The notes under the pieces: model-generated
Database searches by the model: none
Told to the model about the DNA's origin: nothing
Seen by the model: only the letters and a program-made list of their open reading frames with translations
DNA from: a virus
DNA length: 61,132 bases
Direction: 5' to 3' (one strand)
Virus record (IMG/VR): IMGVR_UViG_3300014157_000001
Span: 1-61,132 of that record
Translations under genes and position numbers: made by a program
In this document: positions 6,672 through 15,184 of the stretch, piece by piece
Layout: each line of letters starts with the position of its first letter
Position numbering within the stretch: position 1 is the stretch's first letter

Positions 6672-8165
6672 TCAGAAGGCGGGGGTGAGTGGGGTGTCGC
6701 GGGCAGCGATGGCTTCCAGGGCGAGGGCCTGGTCGACGATCCGGTTGCTGTAGATGCGGCGGGTCTCGCGCTCGCCGAGTCCTTCGATGGCGAAGCGGAT
6801 CAGGGCGGGGTTCTGCATGGCGGCGCAGCGCAGGTCGATGATCTCGTCCCGGGTGAGGTCTTCGGGCCGGAGTTCGGGCTGCTCGTCGGCGGCCGGGGTG
6901 GTCTCGATGGCGGGGGCCTGCCGCTGCTGCTGGATGGTGGCGACGGCCTCGGCCATGGCCTGCCGCGCCTCCGGGCTCTGCGGGCCGCTGCTGTAGACCT
7001 CGGCGTCCTCGGCGTGGCGGGCGCGTTCGGCGGCCCGGGAGTCCTGCCACTCCTCGACCATGGCGCGCCGCTGGGCCGGGGTCGCCGTGCGCAGGGCCTT
7101 CGGAGACAGCCGGTAGGCGAGCACCCCGGACGGGCGGCGGACATCGGCAGCAGGGCCACGGGAGAGCTCAGCGGCAGCCCACACCTCGAGCGCGGTCCAG
7201 CCGGCGTCGGCGAAGTCCCGCACGATCCATGCGATCCGTGCACGGGAGGCCTTGGCGAGCCACGGCACCGTGGCGATGAGTTCGGCGGCGAGCTGGTAGC
7301 GGCGGCCGATCTTGTTGAGCTTTCGGGGGCCGCGGTTCTTCTGCTGCTTGGGGGTGGGGGAGGTCTTCTTCCCGCTTGCGAGCTTGCTCTCAGAGGGGGG
7401 GATAGAACTAGCTGCAGGAGAGGACGCTGAAGTACCACCCTCCATTGGGGTGCAACGAGACCCCGCCGAAAACGCGGTTTTGGAGCGGCGGCGGCGTACC
7501 TTCCGGGCGGCCTTCTTCGCGAGCTTCCCGAGGAGCTTCCGGGTCTCCTGGGCGGCACCGACCGGGCGGCGCGTTGCACCCTCGCCGACGGTACGGATAC
7601 CGAGCGCCTTGTCGAATGCGGCGGGGATGGTCCGCTCGAACTCGGAAGCGCGGCCGCCGACTCCGGAGATGCGGGTGCCCTTGGAGCGGTACACGAGGAG
7701 CCCGGCCTCCCGCAGCATCCCGAGGTGGTACTGCACGGTGCGCTCGGCGACCTTCAGTTTGCGGGCGAGGTAGTCGACGGAGGGGCGGCACTCCGTCAGT
7801 CCGGCGATCTCCTGGGCGATCTGAAGGGTCGTCGGCCCGAACTTCGGCCCGTGCGTCCGTGCGGGCTTGTAGAGGCCCTTGTGGGCGAGGCCGGCGACCC
7901 AGTGGACGGCGGTCATCCAGGAGTGGGCGCAGGTGGCGATGCGGCCGGTCGTGGCGTGCAGCCACTGGCTAGCTGCGATCACCGTGGGGAGCGCGCCACG
8001 ACCGTGCCGATCACTGTATTCGTTCGGGCGTTCGAATTCGGTGACGGAGGTGCGTGTTCCGTGGGTGGGTTCGGTGCCGTCAACGTCACCCGCGTGGGCG
8101 GAGATTCGGGATGTTTCGGGCGCTGCGGGGTGCTCGACCTGACAAGAGGGGGTGCGGTGCTGCAC
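6672..8165 (-). CDS. Winged-helix DNA-binding protein, candidate replication initiator
   Basis: About 497 aa from the GTG at 8165. Residues 112-165 form an ArsR/GntR-like winged helix (LQIAQEIAGLTECRPSVDYLA, then AERTVQYHLGMLREAGLLVY). A basic linker follows (KKAARKVRRRRSK), and a second helical domain near 280-380 contains WIVRDFADAGWTALEVWAA. Large HTH proteins of this kind are found in Streptomyces plasmid and phage early regions and are often the replication protein. No other initiator candidate exists in the window, so I infer that role; a transcriptional regulator is the alternative. The start is uncertain because the frame is open to 8390; a GGCAGG site supports 8165. Confidence 0.6.
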   Translation of the reverse strand: MQHRTPSCQVEHPAAPETSRISAHAGDVDGTEPTHGTRTSVTEFERPNEYSDRHGRGALPTVIAASQWLHATTGRIATCAHSWMTAVHWVAGLAHKGLYKPARTHGPKFGPTTLQIAQEIAGLTECRPSVDYLARKLKVAERTVQYHLGMLREAGLLVYRSKGTRISGVGGRASEFERTIPAAFDKALGIRTVGEGATRRPVGAAQETRKLLGKLAKKAARKVRRRRSKTAFSAGSRCTPMEGGTSASSPAASSIPPSESKLASGKKTSPTPKQQKNRGPRKLNKIGRRYQLAAELIATVPWLAKASRARIAWIVRDFADAGWTALEVWAAAELSRGPAADVRRPSGVLAYRLSPKALRTATPAQRRAMVEEWQDSRAAERARHAEDAEVYSSGPQSPEARQAMAEAVATIQQQRQAPAIETTPAADEQPELRPEDLTRDEIIDLRCAAMQNPALIRFAIEGLGERETRRIYSNRIVDQALALEAIAARDTPLTPAF

Positions 8166-8281
8166 TATGTACCTGCCGTCCTCCGGACATGAAAAAGCCC
8201 GGTCGGTGGTGAATGTGGTTCCGTCCAGAACCTGAAGTTCGCTCGAATCGACCGGCTGCCAACCGGAAGAGACGGGCCTTA

Positions 8282-8303
8282 GCTCGAAGCAGCCACTTCG
8301 AGC
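8282..8303. promoter_or_regulatory. Inverted repeat in the 250-bp gap upstream of the putative rep gene
   Basis: GCTCGAAG and CTTCGAGC are perfect 8-bp arms separated by 6 bp. The gap 8166-8416 otherwise shows no gene. The repeat could be an operator or a binding site for the initiator. Confidence 0.45.
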
Positions 8304-8416
8304 CGTGGAAGTCGGCCGTGGATCGGTGAGCCAACACCGAACAAGCGGCCAGCGGTTGAGGATGAGAGCTCCCTGCCAAGGGGCACCCAAGACCTCCCGC
8401 TCAGGAAGTCACTACG

Positions 8417-9067
8417 TCATCTCTGATCTCCCTTAATGGGTGAGGTCTGCCCTACGCGGATAACGCGCGGGTGGTCTATGTCGGCACGGCGCTCCAACTC
8501 CTGCTGCCATGCCTCGTCAGTGGTACGGCGAGCGATCTCGCGCTCGACCGCCGCCAGTTCGGCCGCGTCGGCTGCTGCCTCCCGGCGCCTGTCGGCGGCC
8601 GTCTGTAGCCCGACCATGCGGTCGTGTGCCGCCAGCAGGTCGGCGGGGAGGGGGACGGCCTTGTAGTGCCGGCGGATCCGGCCCAGTTCCCAGCAGACGG
8701 TGCCCCATTGCTGCTTGCGGCGCGCCCGGTCTACGTCGCGGCGCATCTCCTCAAGGGCGCCGAGGTTGCACGCGTCCTCATACGCCTGGCCATCGAGGGC
8801 GACGAACCACTTGATGCGGGCACGGGACTTCGGAGGCCGGTCGGGAAGCAGGGCGCGAAGCCGCTCGATCTCCGGGGCGAGGAGCGCCCGGATCTGTACG
8901 GCGGCCGGGGCGGCGAGGTCTTCGAACTCCTGGTCCTCGGCGAGGGACGACCACACCGTGTCGGGCTGGAGTCGGTCCAGGCGCTCGTACTTCGTGCAGA
9001 AGGTGCGTACGGCGCGCTCGGCGTCCGCCTGCCACTCCTCGCGGGAGGGCCAGGCGCGGGCGCTCAT
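8417..9067 (-). CDS. Hypothetical helical protein, 216 aa
   Basis: Predominantly alpha-helical and rich in Arg/Ala/Glu, with a central IKWFVALDGQAYEDACNLGAL segment and a long probable coiled coil (RRKQQWGTVCWELGRIRRHYK, then helices to EIARRTTDEAWQQELERRA). The ATG overlaps the stop of the upstream gene (ATGA). It is located just before the putative rep gene and may work with it; nothing in the sequence proves this. Confidence 0.72.
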   Translation of the reverse strand: MSARAWPSREEWQADAERAVRTFCTKYERLDRLQPDTVWSSLAEDQEFEDLAAPAAVQIRALLAPEIERLRALLPDRPPKSRARIKWFVALDGQAYEDACNLGALEEMRRDVDRARRKQQWGTVCWELGRIRRHYKAVPLPADLLAAHDRMVGLQTAADRRREAAADAAELAAVEREIARRTTDEAWQQELERRADIDHPRVIRVGQTSPIKGDQR

Positions 9068-9363
9068 CGCTCAACTCCCGCATTGAGCAGGACCTGGTAG
9101 CGCATCTCAGCCTCGGGCGAGCGATCAAACAACCAGCCCTCGCCGTGCTGGTCGCAGTACTTCGAGTCGTCTTCGCTTCCGGGGCCGAGGAGGCAGTTGC
9201 CGTGCTCGTCGACGCGGGGGCAGCAGCCGCAGGTGGCCTCGCAGCAGTCGGTCTCGCCGTACGGGTCCTCGGGCCCAGGCTTCTCACAGTCGGCACAGCG
9301 GTCGCCGGTGCAGTACGGCACGGTCTCCACGGAGACGGCGACAACGCCGTCCTGGCCGCTCAC
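9064..9363 (-). CDS. Cys-rich zinc-binding protein, 99 aa
   Basis: CTGDRCADCEKPG, then CCEATCGCCPRVDEHGNC, then YCDQHGEG gives at least nine closely spaced Cys, suggesting two zinc sites. The GTG start at 9363 overlaps the stop of the 39-aa gene upstream (GTGA), which fixes the start despite the lack of a clear ribosome site. The stop overlaps the next ATG. Confidence 0.68.
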   Translation of the reverse strand: MSGQDGVVAVSVETVPYCTGDRCADCEKPGPEDPYGETDCCEATCGCCPRVDEHGNCLLGPGSEDDSKYCDQHGEGWLFDRSPEAEMRYQVLLNAGVER

Positions 9364-9479
9364 GCGACGGTGCGGGTAGTGGTGACAGGGCCCGTGCCGA
9401 GCGACGCCGGTGTGATGTTCACGGCGGTGGCTGGGGTTCCACTGTCTGATCGCCCGGTTGTCCGGGTACTCTCGTGCAT
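9360..9479 (-). CDS. 39-aa leader-like protein
   Basis: ATG at 9479, with AGAAGG 7 nt upstream, encodes a Thr/Ser-rich peptide (MHESTRTTGRSDSGTPATAV...). Its TGA overlaps the GTG of the Cys-rich gene. The good ribosome site and the coupled stop argue that it is translated; it may serve mainly to couple the downstream gene. Confidence 0.55.
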   Translation of the reverse strand: MHESTRTTGRSDSGTPATAVNITPASLGTGPVTTTRTVA

Positions 9480-9723
9480 GTTGGCACCTTCTACTCGATG
9501 ACGTGCCGACGGGTCGACACCTTCTTCTGACCGAGAGGGCTCGACCACGCCCCCGCTCCCAGGTATCCGGCAAGAGCCTGGGAATCCAGCGGGGGCTTCA
9601 ATCTGCCCTCGTGCACCAGCCATCTGACGAGACGTCTGGCGCATACCGCAGTCTATCGGTTCACACTGACAATGTGCCCCCGGCTTCCCCTTCGTGTCGC
9701 AGTTCCCGCGCGGCACCCTTGAC
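9480..9723. other. Gap of 244 bp without a supported gene
   Basis: A mirror-like open frame covers it, but it lacks a ribosome site and natural composition. A TTGTCA and a TAGACT occur on the minus strand, but their 11-bp spacing is too short for a sigma-70 promoter. I see no strong signal. Confidence 0.4.
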
Positions 9724-10173
9724 TCACGCATCGTCGTGCCCCCGACCACCCGACTCGGCGTCAGCCGGGTGCGCAGGGACGGTCATTGCCAAGGACCGGC
9801 GCACCATGCCCGCCATCGCCGCATAGCCGGCCGCGTCCAACACCCCGCGGATTTCCTCGATCCCGGCGCGATAGCGGTCCGGGTTCTTCATCATCCGCTC
9901 CAGGTGGACGCCGACCACGAGCGCCCGGTCCCACACCGCCTGGATCAGTGCCGGGTCCGCGTCCGGCCATGCCGGGAACAGATCCCGCGGCAGCTTGACC
10001 GGCGAGCCGACCGAGGCGACCTGCGCGGCAGCAGACAGGCCCGCCAGATACTGGCCCGCCAGCGTCGCCCGGCCGCCGAACGTCGTGTCCCGCTGCACGA
10101 GTGCGAACTGGGCGTCGTCCACGCCCTCGCTGGTGGCTGCGGACTCGATCGGGGCGTTGGGGTGAGTGGTCAT
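9724..10173 (-). CDS. Hypothetical protein, 149 aa
   Basis: Helical, with LVQRDTTFGGRATLAGQYLAG, then ADPALIQAVWDRALVVGVHLE, and a Gly/Asp/His tail. The ATG overlaps the whiB-like stop (ATGA), so it is translationally coupled to it. Coupling suggests a shared regulatory purpose. No family is recognised. Confidence 0.7.
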   Translation of the reverse strand: MTTHPNAPIESAATSEGVDDAQFALVQRDTTFGGRATLAGQYLAGLSAAAQVASVGSPVKLPRDLFPAWPDADPALIQAVWDRALVVGVHLERMMKNPDRYRAGIEEIRGVLDAAGYAAMAGMVRRSLAMTVPAHPADAESGGRGHDDA

Positions 10174-11120
10174 GCGGCAGCCTCCAGGCGCTTAGCAGGG
10201 ATCAGGGTGTGCACGGTCGCCTCCGGAGAGTCGAGGAGTTCGGCGAGCTCGGCGTCCAGGTCGAGTTGGCCGGGGATCGCCAACGGCAGCGGCTCCGAAG
10301 CAGCCGGCCGCACAGGGGGCTCCGGGCGCGTACGGCGCTGCTCCACATCGACATCGACGACGAGCTGCCCGGCGATCGCCGTGAACTTCGTACGGGACGG
10401 ACGCCGCCCGACGGTGCGCCGCGGCCCCGAAACGGTCTCCTCGCGGGCCTTCATCGACGTGACGACCGCGGGCACCGACCCGTCGTCCTCACGCACCCAC
10501 GCCGCATCGATCAGACCGCGCGCCTGTGCAGCCTCGAGGAGCTGCATCCGCGTCGCGTCCTTCGACAACCCCAGCAGGTTCGCCAGATGCGAGCGCTGCC
10601 AGTTCGCCGTCCGAATGTTCATCAACGCGACCTGCGCGATCTCACGGGCATCCCACCGCAACGCGAGCGCCTTCAGGATCGCCTTCTTCTGCTCGGTCGC
10701 GAACCGGTCGTCCGGTGCAGCCTCCGGCACCATCCCCGACCGGGCCTCGACCAGCCTCCGCGTCCGCGCCTGCCACCGCTCACCGCCGAGCACGGCGAAC
10801 TCCTCGACCAGCTTCCCGTCCGGGCCAAGAGTGTTGGCGTACGTGTGGCAGGCCACCATCACCGGGCACTCCACGCACACGCCGATCGCAGCCGTCTCCC
10901 GGGCGATCCGTACGTCCCGGTCCTCCCCGCCGTCGACGTCCGGCGCCTGCCACGAGGTAACCGGGACGCGCACACGCCGGCCGTCGTCCAATTCGTGGCT
11001 GCCCGCCGCCAGGTGTGGCGCGTCAGGGTCGGGCGCGCAGCCCCTGTACTTGAAGCGAGGGTCTTCGGTGAATGCGTTGTACGCGGCATGCGACGACAGC
11101 GCGGTTCGGTTCGGGCTCAT
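10170..11120 (-). CDS. WhiB-like Fe-S regulator with long C-terminal extension, 316 aa
   Basis: Cys28, Cys82, Cys85 and Cys91 fit the C-Xn-C-X2-C-X5-C pattern that binds a [4Fe-4S] cluster in WhiB proteins. EFAVLGGERWQARTRR after it stands in for the usual GVWGG turn and basic helix. WhiB proteins are normally about 80-120 aa; here another ~190 residues follow, including a possible helix-turn-helix (KALALRWDAREIAQVALM, then LANLLGLSKDATRMQLLE). Phage WhiBs (for example in mycobacteriophage TM4) act on host regulators and exclusion. A GGAAGGGGG site precedes the ATG at 11120. Confidence 0.85.
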   Translation of the reverse strand: MSPNRTALSSHAAYNAFTEDPRFKYRGCAPDPDAPHLAAGSHELDDGRRVRVPVTSWQAPDVDGGEDRDVRIARETAAIGVCVECPVMVACHTYANTLGPDGKLVEEFAVLGGERWQARTRRLVEARSGMVPEAAPDDRFATEQKKAILKALALRWDAREIAQVALMNIRTANWQRSHLANLLGLSKDATRMQLLEAAQARGLIDAAWVREDDGSVPAVVTSMKAREETVSGPRRTVGRRPSRTKFTAIAGQLVVDVDVEQRRTRPEPPVRPAASEPLPLAIPGQLDLDAELAELLDSPEATVHTLIPAKRLEAAA

Positions 11121-11407
11121 CAGTGGCCCCCTTCCTTCGGGTTGGGTCGGCTTGTAGACGGGGACGGCTCGGGCGCGGGGTCGGAGAGAACGGCGACGGC
11201 GGCCGCCAACTTCGACAGCCGCCGCTCCAACCCCTCCGCCACCACCTGCTGGTCGGCGTGCACCACGTGGTCGACGAGCCGGGACCCGGCCCGCTCCGCC
11301 GTCAACTCGCGCTCCGCACGCTTGAGACGCTGCTCGCGGCGCACCGCCAGGACAGCAGCCACACCCGCGGCGAGGACCGCGAGGCCGGCACGTATTCGGT
11401 GGGACAC
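11120..11407 (-). CDS. Small membrane-anchored coiled-coil protein, 95 aa
   Basis: One N-terminal hydrophobic helix (IRAGLAVLAAGVAAVLAV) is followed by a basic turn and a charged helical stretch (REQRLKRAERELTAERAG) that could be a coiled coil, with a Pro-rich end. The stop shares one base with the whiB start (TGATG). Probably a single-pass inner-membrane protein; function unknown. Confidence 0.7.
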   Translation of the reverse strand: MSHRIRAGLAVLAAGVAAVLAVRREQRLKRAERELTAERAGSRLVDHVVHADQQVVAEGLERRLSKLAAAVAVLSDPAPEPSPSTSRPNPKEGGH

Positions 11408-11448
11408 GGGTCCTCACCTCCGTTCTGTCAGGGGAAGGGATAGGGGTC

Positions 11449-11733
11449 TCACTGCTGGGCGTTGCCGAGCCGCAGCCACTCCGCGACGAGGATCTGCTCG
11501 GTCGCCTTCAGTACGGCTTTGTCCTGCAGCTCCCGCTCACGGGCCCGCATCAGCTCGATGGCGTGCTCAAGGCTGTCCGCATACACCTCGGTCGACAGCA
11601 CCCCGCGGGCACGGGCCCGGCGCCGGCGGCGGCACTCGATCGCTCCGGCCACCCCCGTTCCGGCCAGGACGACGACGGGGGCGAGGGTGAGCAGCAGGGT
11701 GTCGATGGTGTTCGCGTCCACAACGGACCTCAT
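11449..11733 (-). CDS. Small single-pass membrane protein, 94 aa
   Basis: A hydrophobic segment (TLLLTLAPVVVLAGTGVAGAI) near the N-terminus is followed by RRRRRARARG, a strong stop-transfer signal, and a charged helix (DSLEHAIELMRARERELQD). Architecture resembles the next gene, so the two may interact. The frame is open further upstream, but the ATG at 11733 places the membrane helix at the usual position. Confidence 0.68.
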   Translation of the reverse strand: MRSVVDANTIDTLLLTLAPVVVLAGTGVAGAIECRRRRRARARGVLSTEVYADSLEHAIELMRARERELQDKAVLKATEQILVAEWLRLGNAQQ

Positions 11734-11832
11734 TTCGGCAAGGCGGTAGCCAGGGTTGGCTGTTGAGGTGGGGTGAAACCAGGTCCGGTGGGGCGGACGG
11801 GCGGGGCATCCAGACGACCCCGCCAAGGGGTG

Positions 11833-13458
11833 TTACGCGGCGGCCGTCAGGTCGGCCGCGGGGGCGTGGCGCTCGAGCTCCTCGCCGGTGATGGCCTCCA
11901 CGAGCGCGCACACCAGGATCTCGGCGGCGTTCGGCGTGACGGCGTTGCCGTACTGGCGGACCTTCTCGCGCTTGCTGCCGAGCACGATGTACTCGTCGGC
12001 GAACGACATGGCCCGCCCGATCTCGTGCGGCTCCAGCATTCGGAACAACACGTCGTCGATGTCGACGTCGCCCTTCACCAGCGCGTACCGGTCCCGCGTC
12101 GTCAGCGCGCCGATCGGCTGCCGGACACTGCGCGCGGTCCCGTTCCCGTAGTACGGGATCAGCAGGTGCTCCTGCACTCCCGCAGGGGCGACGAGCCCGT
12201 GATGGTTACCGGACGCGGTCACCGTCGCCAGAGCATCAGTCACCGGCCGGGCCACGCTTCCGCCGCCGCGCAGCTCCGCGATGAACGGCAGCCACGCCAG
12301 CCCGGTCTCGTTCCGAGCGGTCTGCGTGCGCAGCGGCAGATGCGCCGAGCCGGCCTCCTTCCCGTCCCGGCCCTCCACCGGAATCATCAGCGGCGGAACC
12401 GCCAGCGCATCGTTCTCCCGCGTCGTCCGCGTCGGCATCGGCTCCCACATCGGCGACGCCGCATCCCGCCACGTGCCCCCGGCGGGCACCATCACCGGCT
12501 GAGAGAACTTCTCCAGCCCGGCACGGATCCGCGCCAACGTCTTCGCCGCCAACGGCCGGGCCCGGTCCCCGATCCGCTGACCCGGTATCGACCAGTCGAT
12601 CGCCGCGAGCGCGGGCAGCGCCTCCGGCTCCACCACCTGGCTCCGGCACGACGTACGCGGGCACCGGTACACGTAGTGCTGCCGGTATCGGCCCATGTCC
12701 CGGCCCGGGTTCTTGAACACCTGCACCGCCTGCACCGTCTCGTCGCACACCGGGCACCAGGCCTTCGGCCGCAGCCACTTGTCCCAGTCCGGCGTCCGCC
12801 CCAGGCTCTCGTGCCAGTACGCCACGTACAGGCGGTCCCGGGACTGCGGTGCCGCGTGCACACTCCGCGGGTTCGCATGCATCGAGTTCAGGGCGATCAG
12901 CCGGGTCCGGTACCCCATCTTGTGGAGCTCACCGATCCACCGGTCCCACTCATCCCACTGCCGCACGTCCACGACGTTCTCCACGACGCCGGCCTTCACC
13001 AGCCCGCCCCGCTCGATCACGCCGCGCAGGTACAGCGGCACCTCCTCCATCAGCGCCCGCGACTCCTCCTCCGACGTCGGCTCCTCCGGGTCCTCGTCGG
13101 CACCGACGTTGCGGAACTTCGACGCCTCGATCTCCGCGTACAGCTCCAGGAGATCGCCCTGCATCGCCTTGTCGAAGTCGCGCTGCTTCCCCTTGGCGAT
13201 CGACCAGTTCGTGCACTCCGGCGACGCCCAGAAGATGTCGGTGACGGGCCACGCCCACACCGGCGCCTGCCGGATGTCGCCGCGGTAGTGGGAGGCGTCT
13301 GGGAAGTTCGCCTCGTGGGACTCGATGGCCCGCTCCCAATGGTTCGCCGCGCGCTCCACCCGCAGGTTCGGGACGGAGTGCATGCCCTGGCTCGAGCCCC
13401 CGGCGCCACAAAACCAGTCCATAACCGACAAAGCGTTGCCGTCGTTTCGGTACCCCAT
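11833..13458 (-). CDS. C5-cytosine DNA methyltransferase, 541 aa
   Basis: Motif I is DWFCGAGGSSQG (residues 14-25). Motif IV is WASPECTNWS with the catalytic Cys82, SPEC replacing the usual PPCQ. VVENVVDV (motif VI), QSRDRLYVA (motif VIII) and YGNAVTPNAAEILV (motif X) follow in order. An inserted zinc-ribbon-like piece (CPVCDETV, then YRCPRTSCRS) lies in the middle. The enzyme would methylate cytosine in a specific site. No cognate restriction gene is adjacent, so self-protection against host nucleases is likely. The first codons resemble those of the HNH gene upstream, and the ATG overlaps its stop by one base. Confidence 0.9.
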   Translation of the reverse strand: MGYRNDGNALSVMDWFCGAGGSSQGMHSVPNLRVERAANHWERAIESHEANFPDASHYRGDIRQAPVWAWPVTDIFWASPECTNWSIAKGKQRDFDKAMQGDLLELYAEIEASKFRNVGADEDPEEPTSEEESRALMEEVPLYLRGVIERGGLVKAGVVENVVDVRQWDEWDRWIGELHKMGYRTRLIALNSMHANPRSVHAAPQSRDRLYVAYWHESLGRTPDWDKWLRPKAWCPVCDETVQAVQVFKNPGRDMGRYRQHYVYRCPRTSCRSQVVEPEALPALAAIDWSIPGQRIGDRARPLAAKTLARIRAGLEKFSQPVMVPAGGTWRDAASPMWEPMPTRTTRENDALAVPPLMIPVEGRDGKEAGSAHLPLRTQTARNETGLAWLPFIAELRGGGSVARPVTDALATVTASGNHHGLVAPAGVQEHLLIPYYGNGTARSVRQPIGALTTRDRYALVKGDVDIDDVLFRMLEPHEIGRAMSFADEYIVLGSKREKVRQYGNAVTPNAAEILVCALVEAITGEELERHAPAADLTAAA

Positions 13459-14060
13459 CAGTTGTCCCCCTTGGAGGTCTTGATTGCGCGTCGTGCACGG
13501 TCTCGTTGGCGGCTGCACGCGCGGCAGTGGCGGCGGCCGTTGTGCAGGTAGGTGTTCTCGTCGTCGTAGGGGTGACCTTGTGGGCAGTGCGTCCGGTCGG
13601 ACTGGGCTCCCTGGAAGGGCAGACCGGCCTTCTCCGTGTGGCGTCGTCGCTGGGCTTCGCGCTCGCAGACTGCGCAGTACCGGGATCCGTTCGGCCGGGA
13701 GCGGACGTTCTTCGGGTCGGTCCAGTCGTGGCCGGCGCGGCGGCAAGAGGTCTGCCTGGCGCGAATACGGCGCTGGTTCTCCGCGTGGGTCACAACTTCG
13801 ACGTGCGCCGGATTCACACAAGGCGGGTTCACGCACAGGTGGTCCAGCTCAAGGCCCTCCGGTATGGGGCTGACGAGTGCCTCGTAGGCGGCTCGATGCG
13901 CGCAACGGTCACGTCCGTCGACATGTACGTAGCCGTAGTTGGCGCTGTTCCTCCAGCCCTGCCATTCCCAGCAGTCCGTAGAGGTGACGACCACTCGCGT
14001 CCGGATCCGCACCGGCAGTTGCTCTACCGTGAGCGCGTTGTCGTCGCTGCGGTATCCCAT
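13458..14060 (-). CDS. HNH endonuclease, probable homing-type insertion, 200 aa
   Basis: LELDHLCVNPPCVNPAHVEVVTH (split here as residues 70-91) is a classical HNH motif; WEWQGWRNSANYGYV precedes it as the usual beta element. The C-terminus has extra Cys pairs (YCAVCERE; HCPQGHPY; HCRACSRQ) for zinc or DNA binding. The first ten residues, MGYRSDDNAL, closely match the methyltransferase start MGYRNDGNAL, and both genes begin with the same TGATGGG overlap. This suggests that a mobile HNH gene entered at the methyltransferase start and kept a copy of it. Confidence 0.88.
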   Translation of the reverse strand: MGYRSDDNALTVEQLPVRIRTRVVVTSTDCWEWQGWRNSANYGYVHVDGRDRCAHRAAYEALVSPIPEGLELDHLCVNPPCVNPAHVEVVTHAENQRRIRARQTSCRRAGHDWTDPKNVRSRPNGSRYCAVCEREAQRRRHTEKAGLPFQGAQSDRTHCPQGHPYDDENTYLHNGRRHCRACSRQRDRARRAIKTSKGDN

Positions 14061-15115
14061 CAGGCGGCGCTCCTCGCGTCGGCGGCCTTCAACTCGTTCA
14101 GCCGGGCCTCAAGGAGCTCGTCGAACGTGCTCCACGACTTGTCCGGGCCCTGCACGCTCCGATCCGATACCCCGCCCTTCTTACCCGCCAGGCGGATCTG
14201 CAGCAGCGCGTCCGGGTTGGCCCACACGTTCGGGTCCTGGCACTGCCCGAGCAGCCGCTGCAACGGGTCGTCACCGCCGGTACCGGTGTCCTGCGAGCGG
14301 CCCGGCTCCGGCGACGCATGCTCCTCCGGGACGGCCGTGCTGTGCTCCGCCGCCGCGGTGCCGCTACCCGTCTCGGCAGCGACCTGCGCCGCCACCGCCG
14401 GAGCCTCCACCGCCTGCCGCTGCTCCCTCTCCGCCGCGACCGCCTTCAACTCCGTGCCACGGCCCACGATCAACTCACCCAGCGTCGTCGGCCCGTTCGG
14501 ACCCTGCACCGAAGCACCGAGCAGCCCGTCGCCCTTCGCCTCCGCATGCATCACCTGCAACGCCGCCACGTTGTTCCACACCGCCGGCTTCCGCAGCCGC
14601 GACAGATAACCGTCCGCAGGCGACGTCTGCCCCACCGGGTGATCGCGGTCCCCGTCGTCCAACGACCCCTCATCCACCGGGATCATGAACGTGTGGATCA
14701 GCGCGTACTTCAGCGCCGCCGACATCGCCTTGTTCGACGCCTTGTCCGCCGTGTCCGACGCCTCGCCCATCGTGATCGCGGTGACCTTGTCACCCGCCGG
14801 GCCATAGAAGTGGAAAGCGACCCGCATCCGGATCGCGTTCATCTTCCCGCGGACCTCGGTCTCACTGTCCAGGACCTCCGGCGTCATGAACACGCCGTGG
14901 TCGCGCAGCGGTTGGGCGAGCGCACCGATGGCGCCGTCGACGCCGCGGAACTTGTACTTCTGGTGGTCGTTGAAGCCCTCCTTGCCGAGGTTGCGGACGT
15001 CCCGCATGACCAGCGCCATGAGCTGGTAGATGGTCGGCTGGTCGGGGTTCGGGGTGTGCGAGGTCAGACCCTCCGCGGTCGTGCCCGATGCGGGGGCCTC
15101 AATGGCAGTCGCCAT
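14060..15115 (-). CDS. erf: ERF-family single-strand annealing protein, 351 aa
   Basis: The core (about 28-160) has YQLMALVMRDVRNLGKEG at its start and the ERF signature GEASDTADKASNKAMSAALK followed by YALIHTFMIP. ERF proteins anneal complementary single strands for phage recombination and genome circularisation. The C-terminal half is an Ala/Glu-rich linker plus a small domain repeated twice in weak form (DGYLSRLRKPAVWNNVAAL; DPLQRLLGQCQDPNVWANP). It follows the RHH regulator gene in the same direction, as expected for an early gene. Confidence 0.88.
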   Translation of the reverse strand: MATAIEAPASGTTAEGLTSHTPNPDQPTIYQLMALVMRDVRNLGKEGFNDHQKYKFRGVDGAIGALAQPLRDHGVFMTPEVLDSETEVRGKMNAIRMRVAFHFYGPAGDKVTAITMGEASDTADKASNKAMSAALKYALIHTFMIPVDEGSLDDGDRDHPVGQTSPADGYLSRLRKPAVWNNVAALQVMHAEAKGDGLLGASVQGPNGPTTLGELIVGRGTELKAVAAEREQRQAVEAPAVAAQVAAETGSGTAAAEHSTAVPEEHASPEPGRSQDTGTGGDDPLQRLLGQCQDPNVWANPDALLQIRLAGKKGGVSDRSVQGPDKSWSTFDELLEARLNELKAADARSAA

Positions 15116-15184
15116 GAGGTGGTTTCTCCTTGTGTTCTACGGTGCGGGGCGGCCCACGATCCCGGGCCGGCATCCCGCCCCGGA

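Noticed and set aside
9480-9749. A longer gene reading through the gap upstream of the 39-aa peptide
   Set aside because: No ribosome site and unnatural composition; the 39-aa start has a good site.
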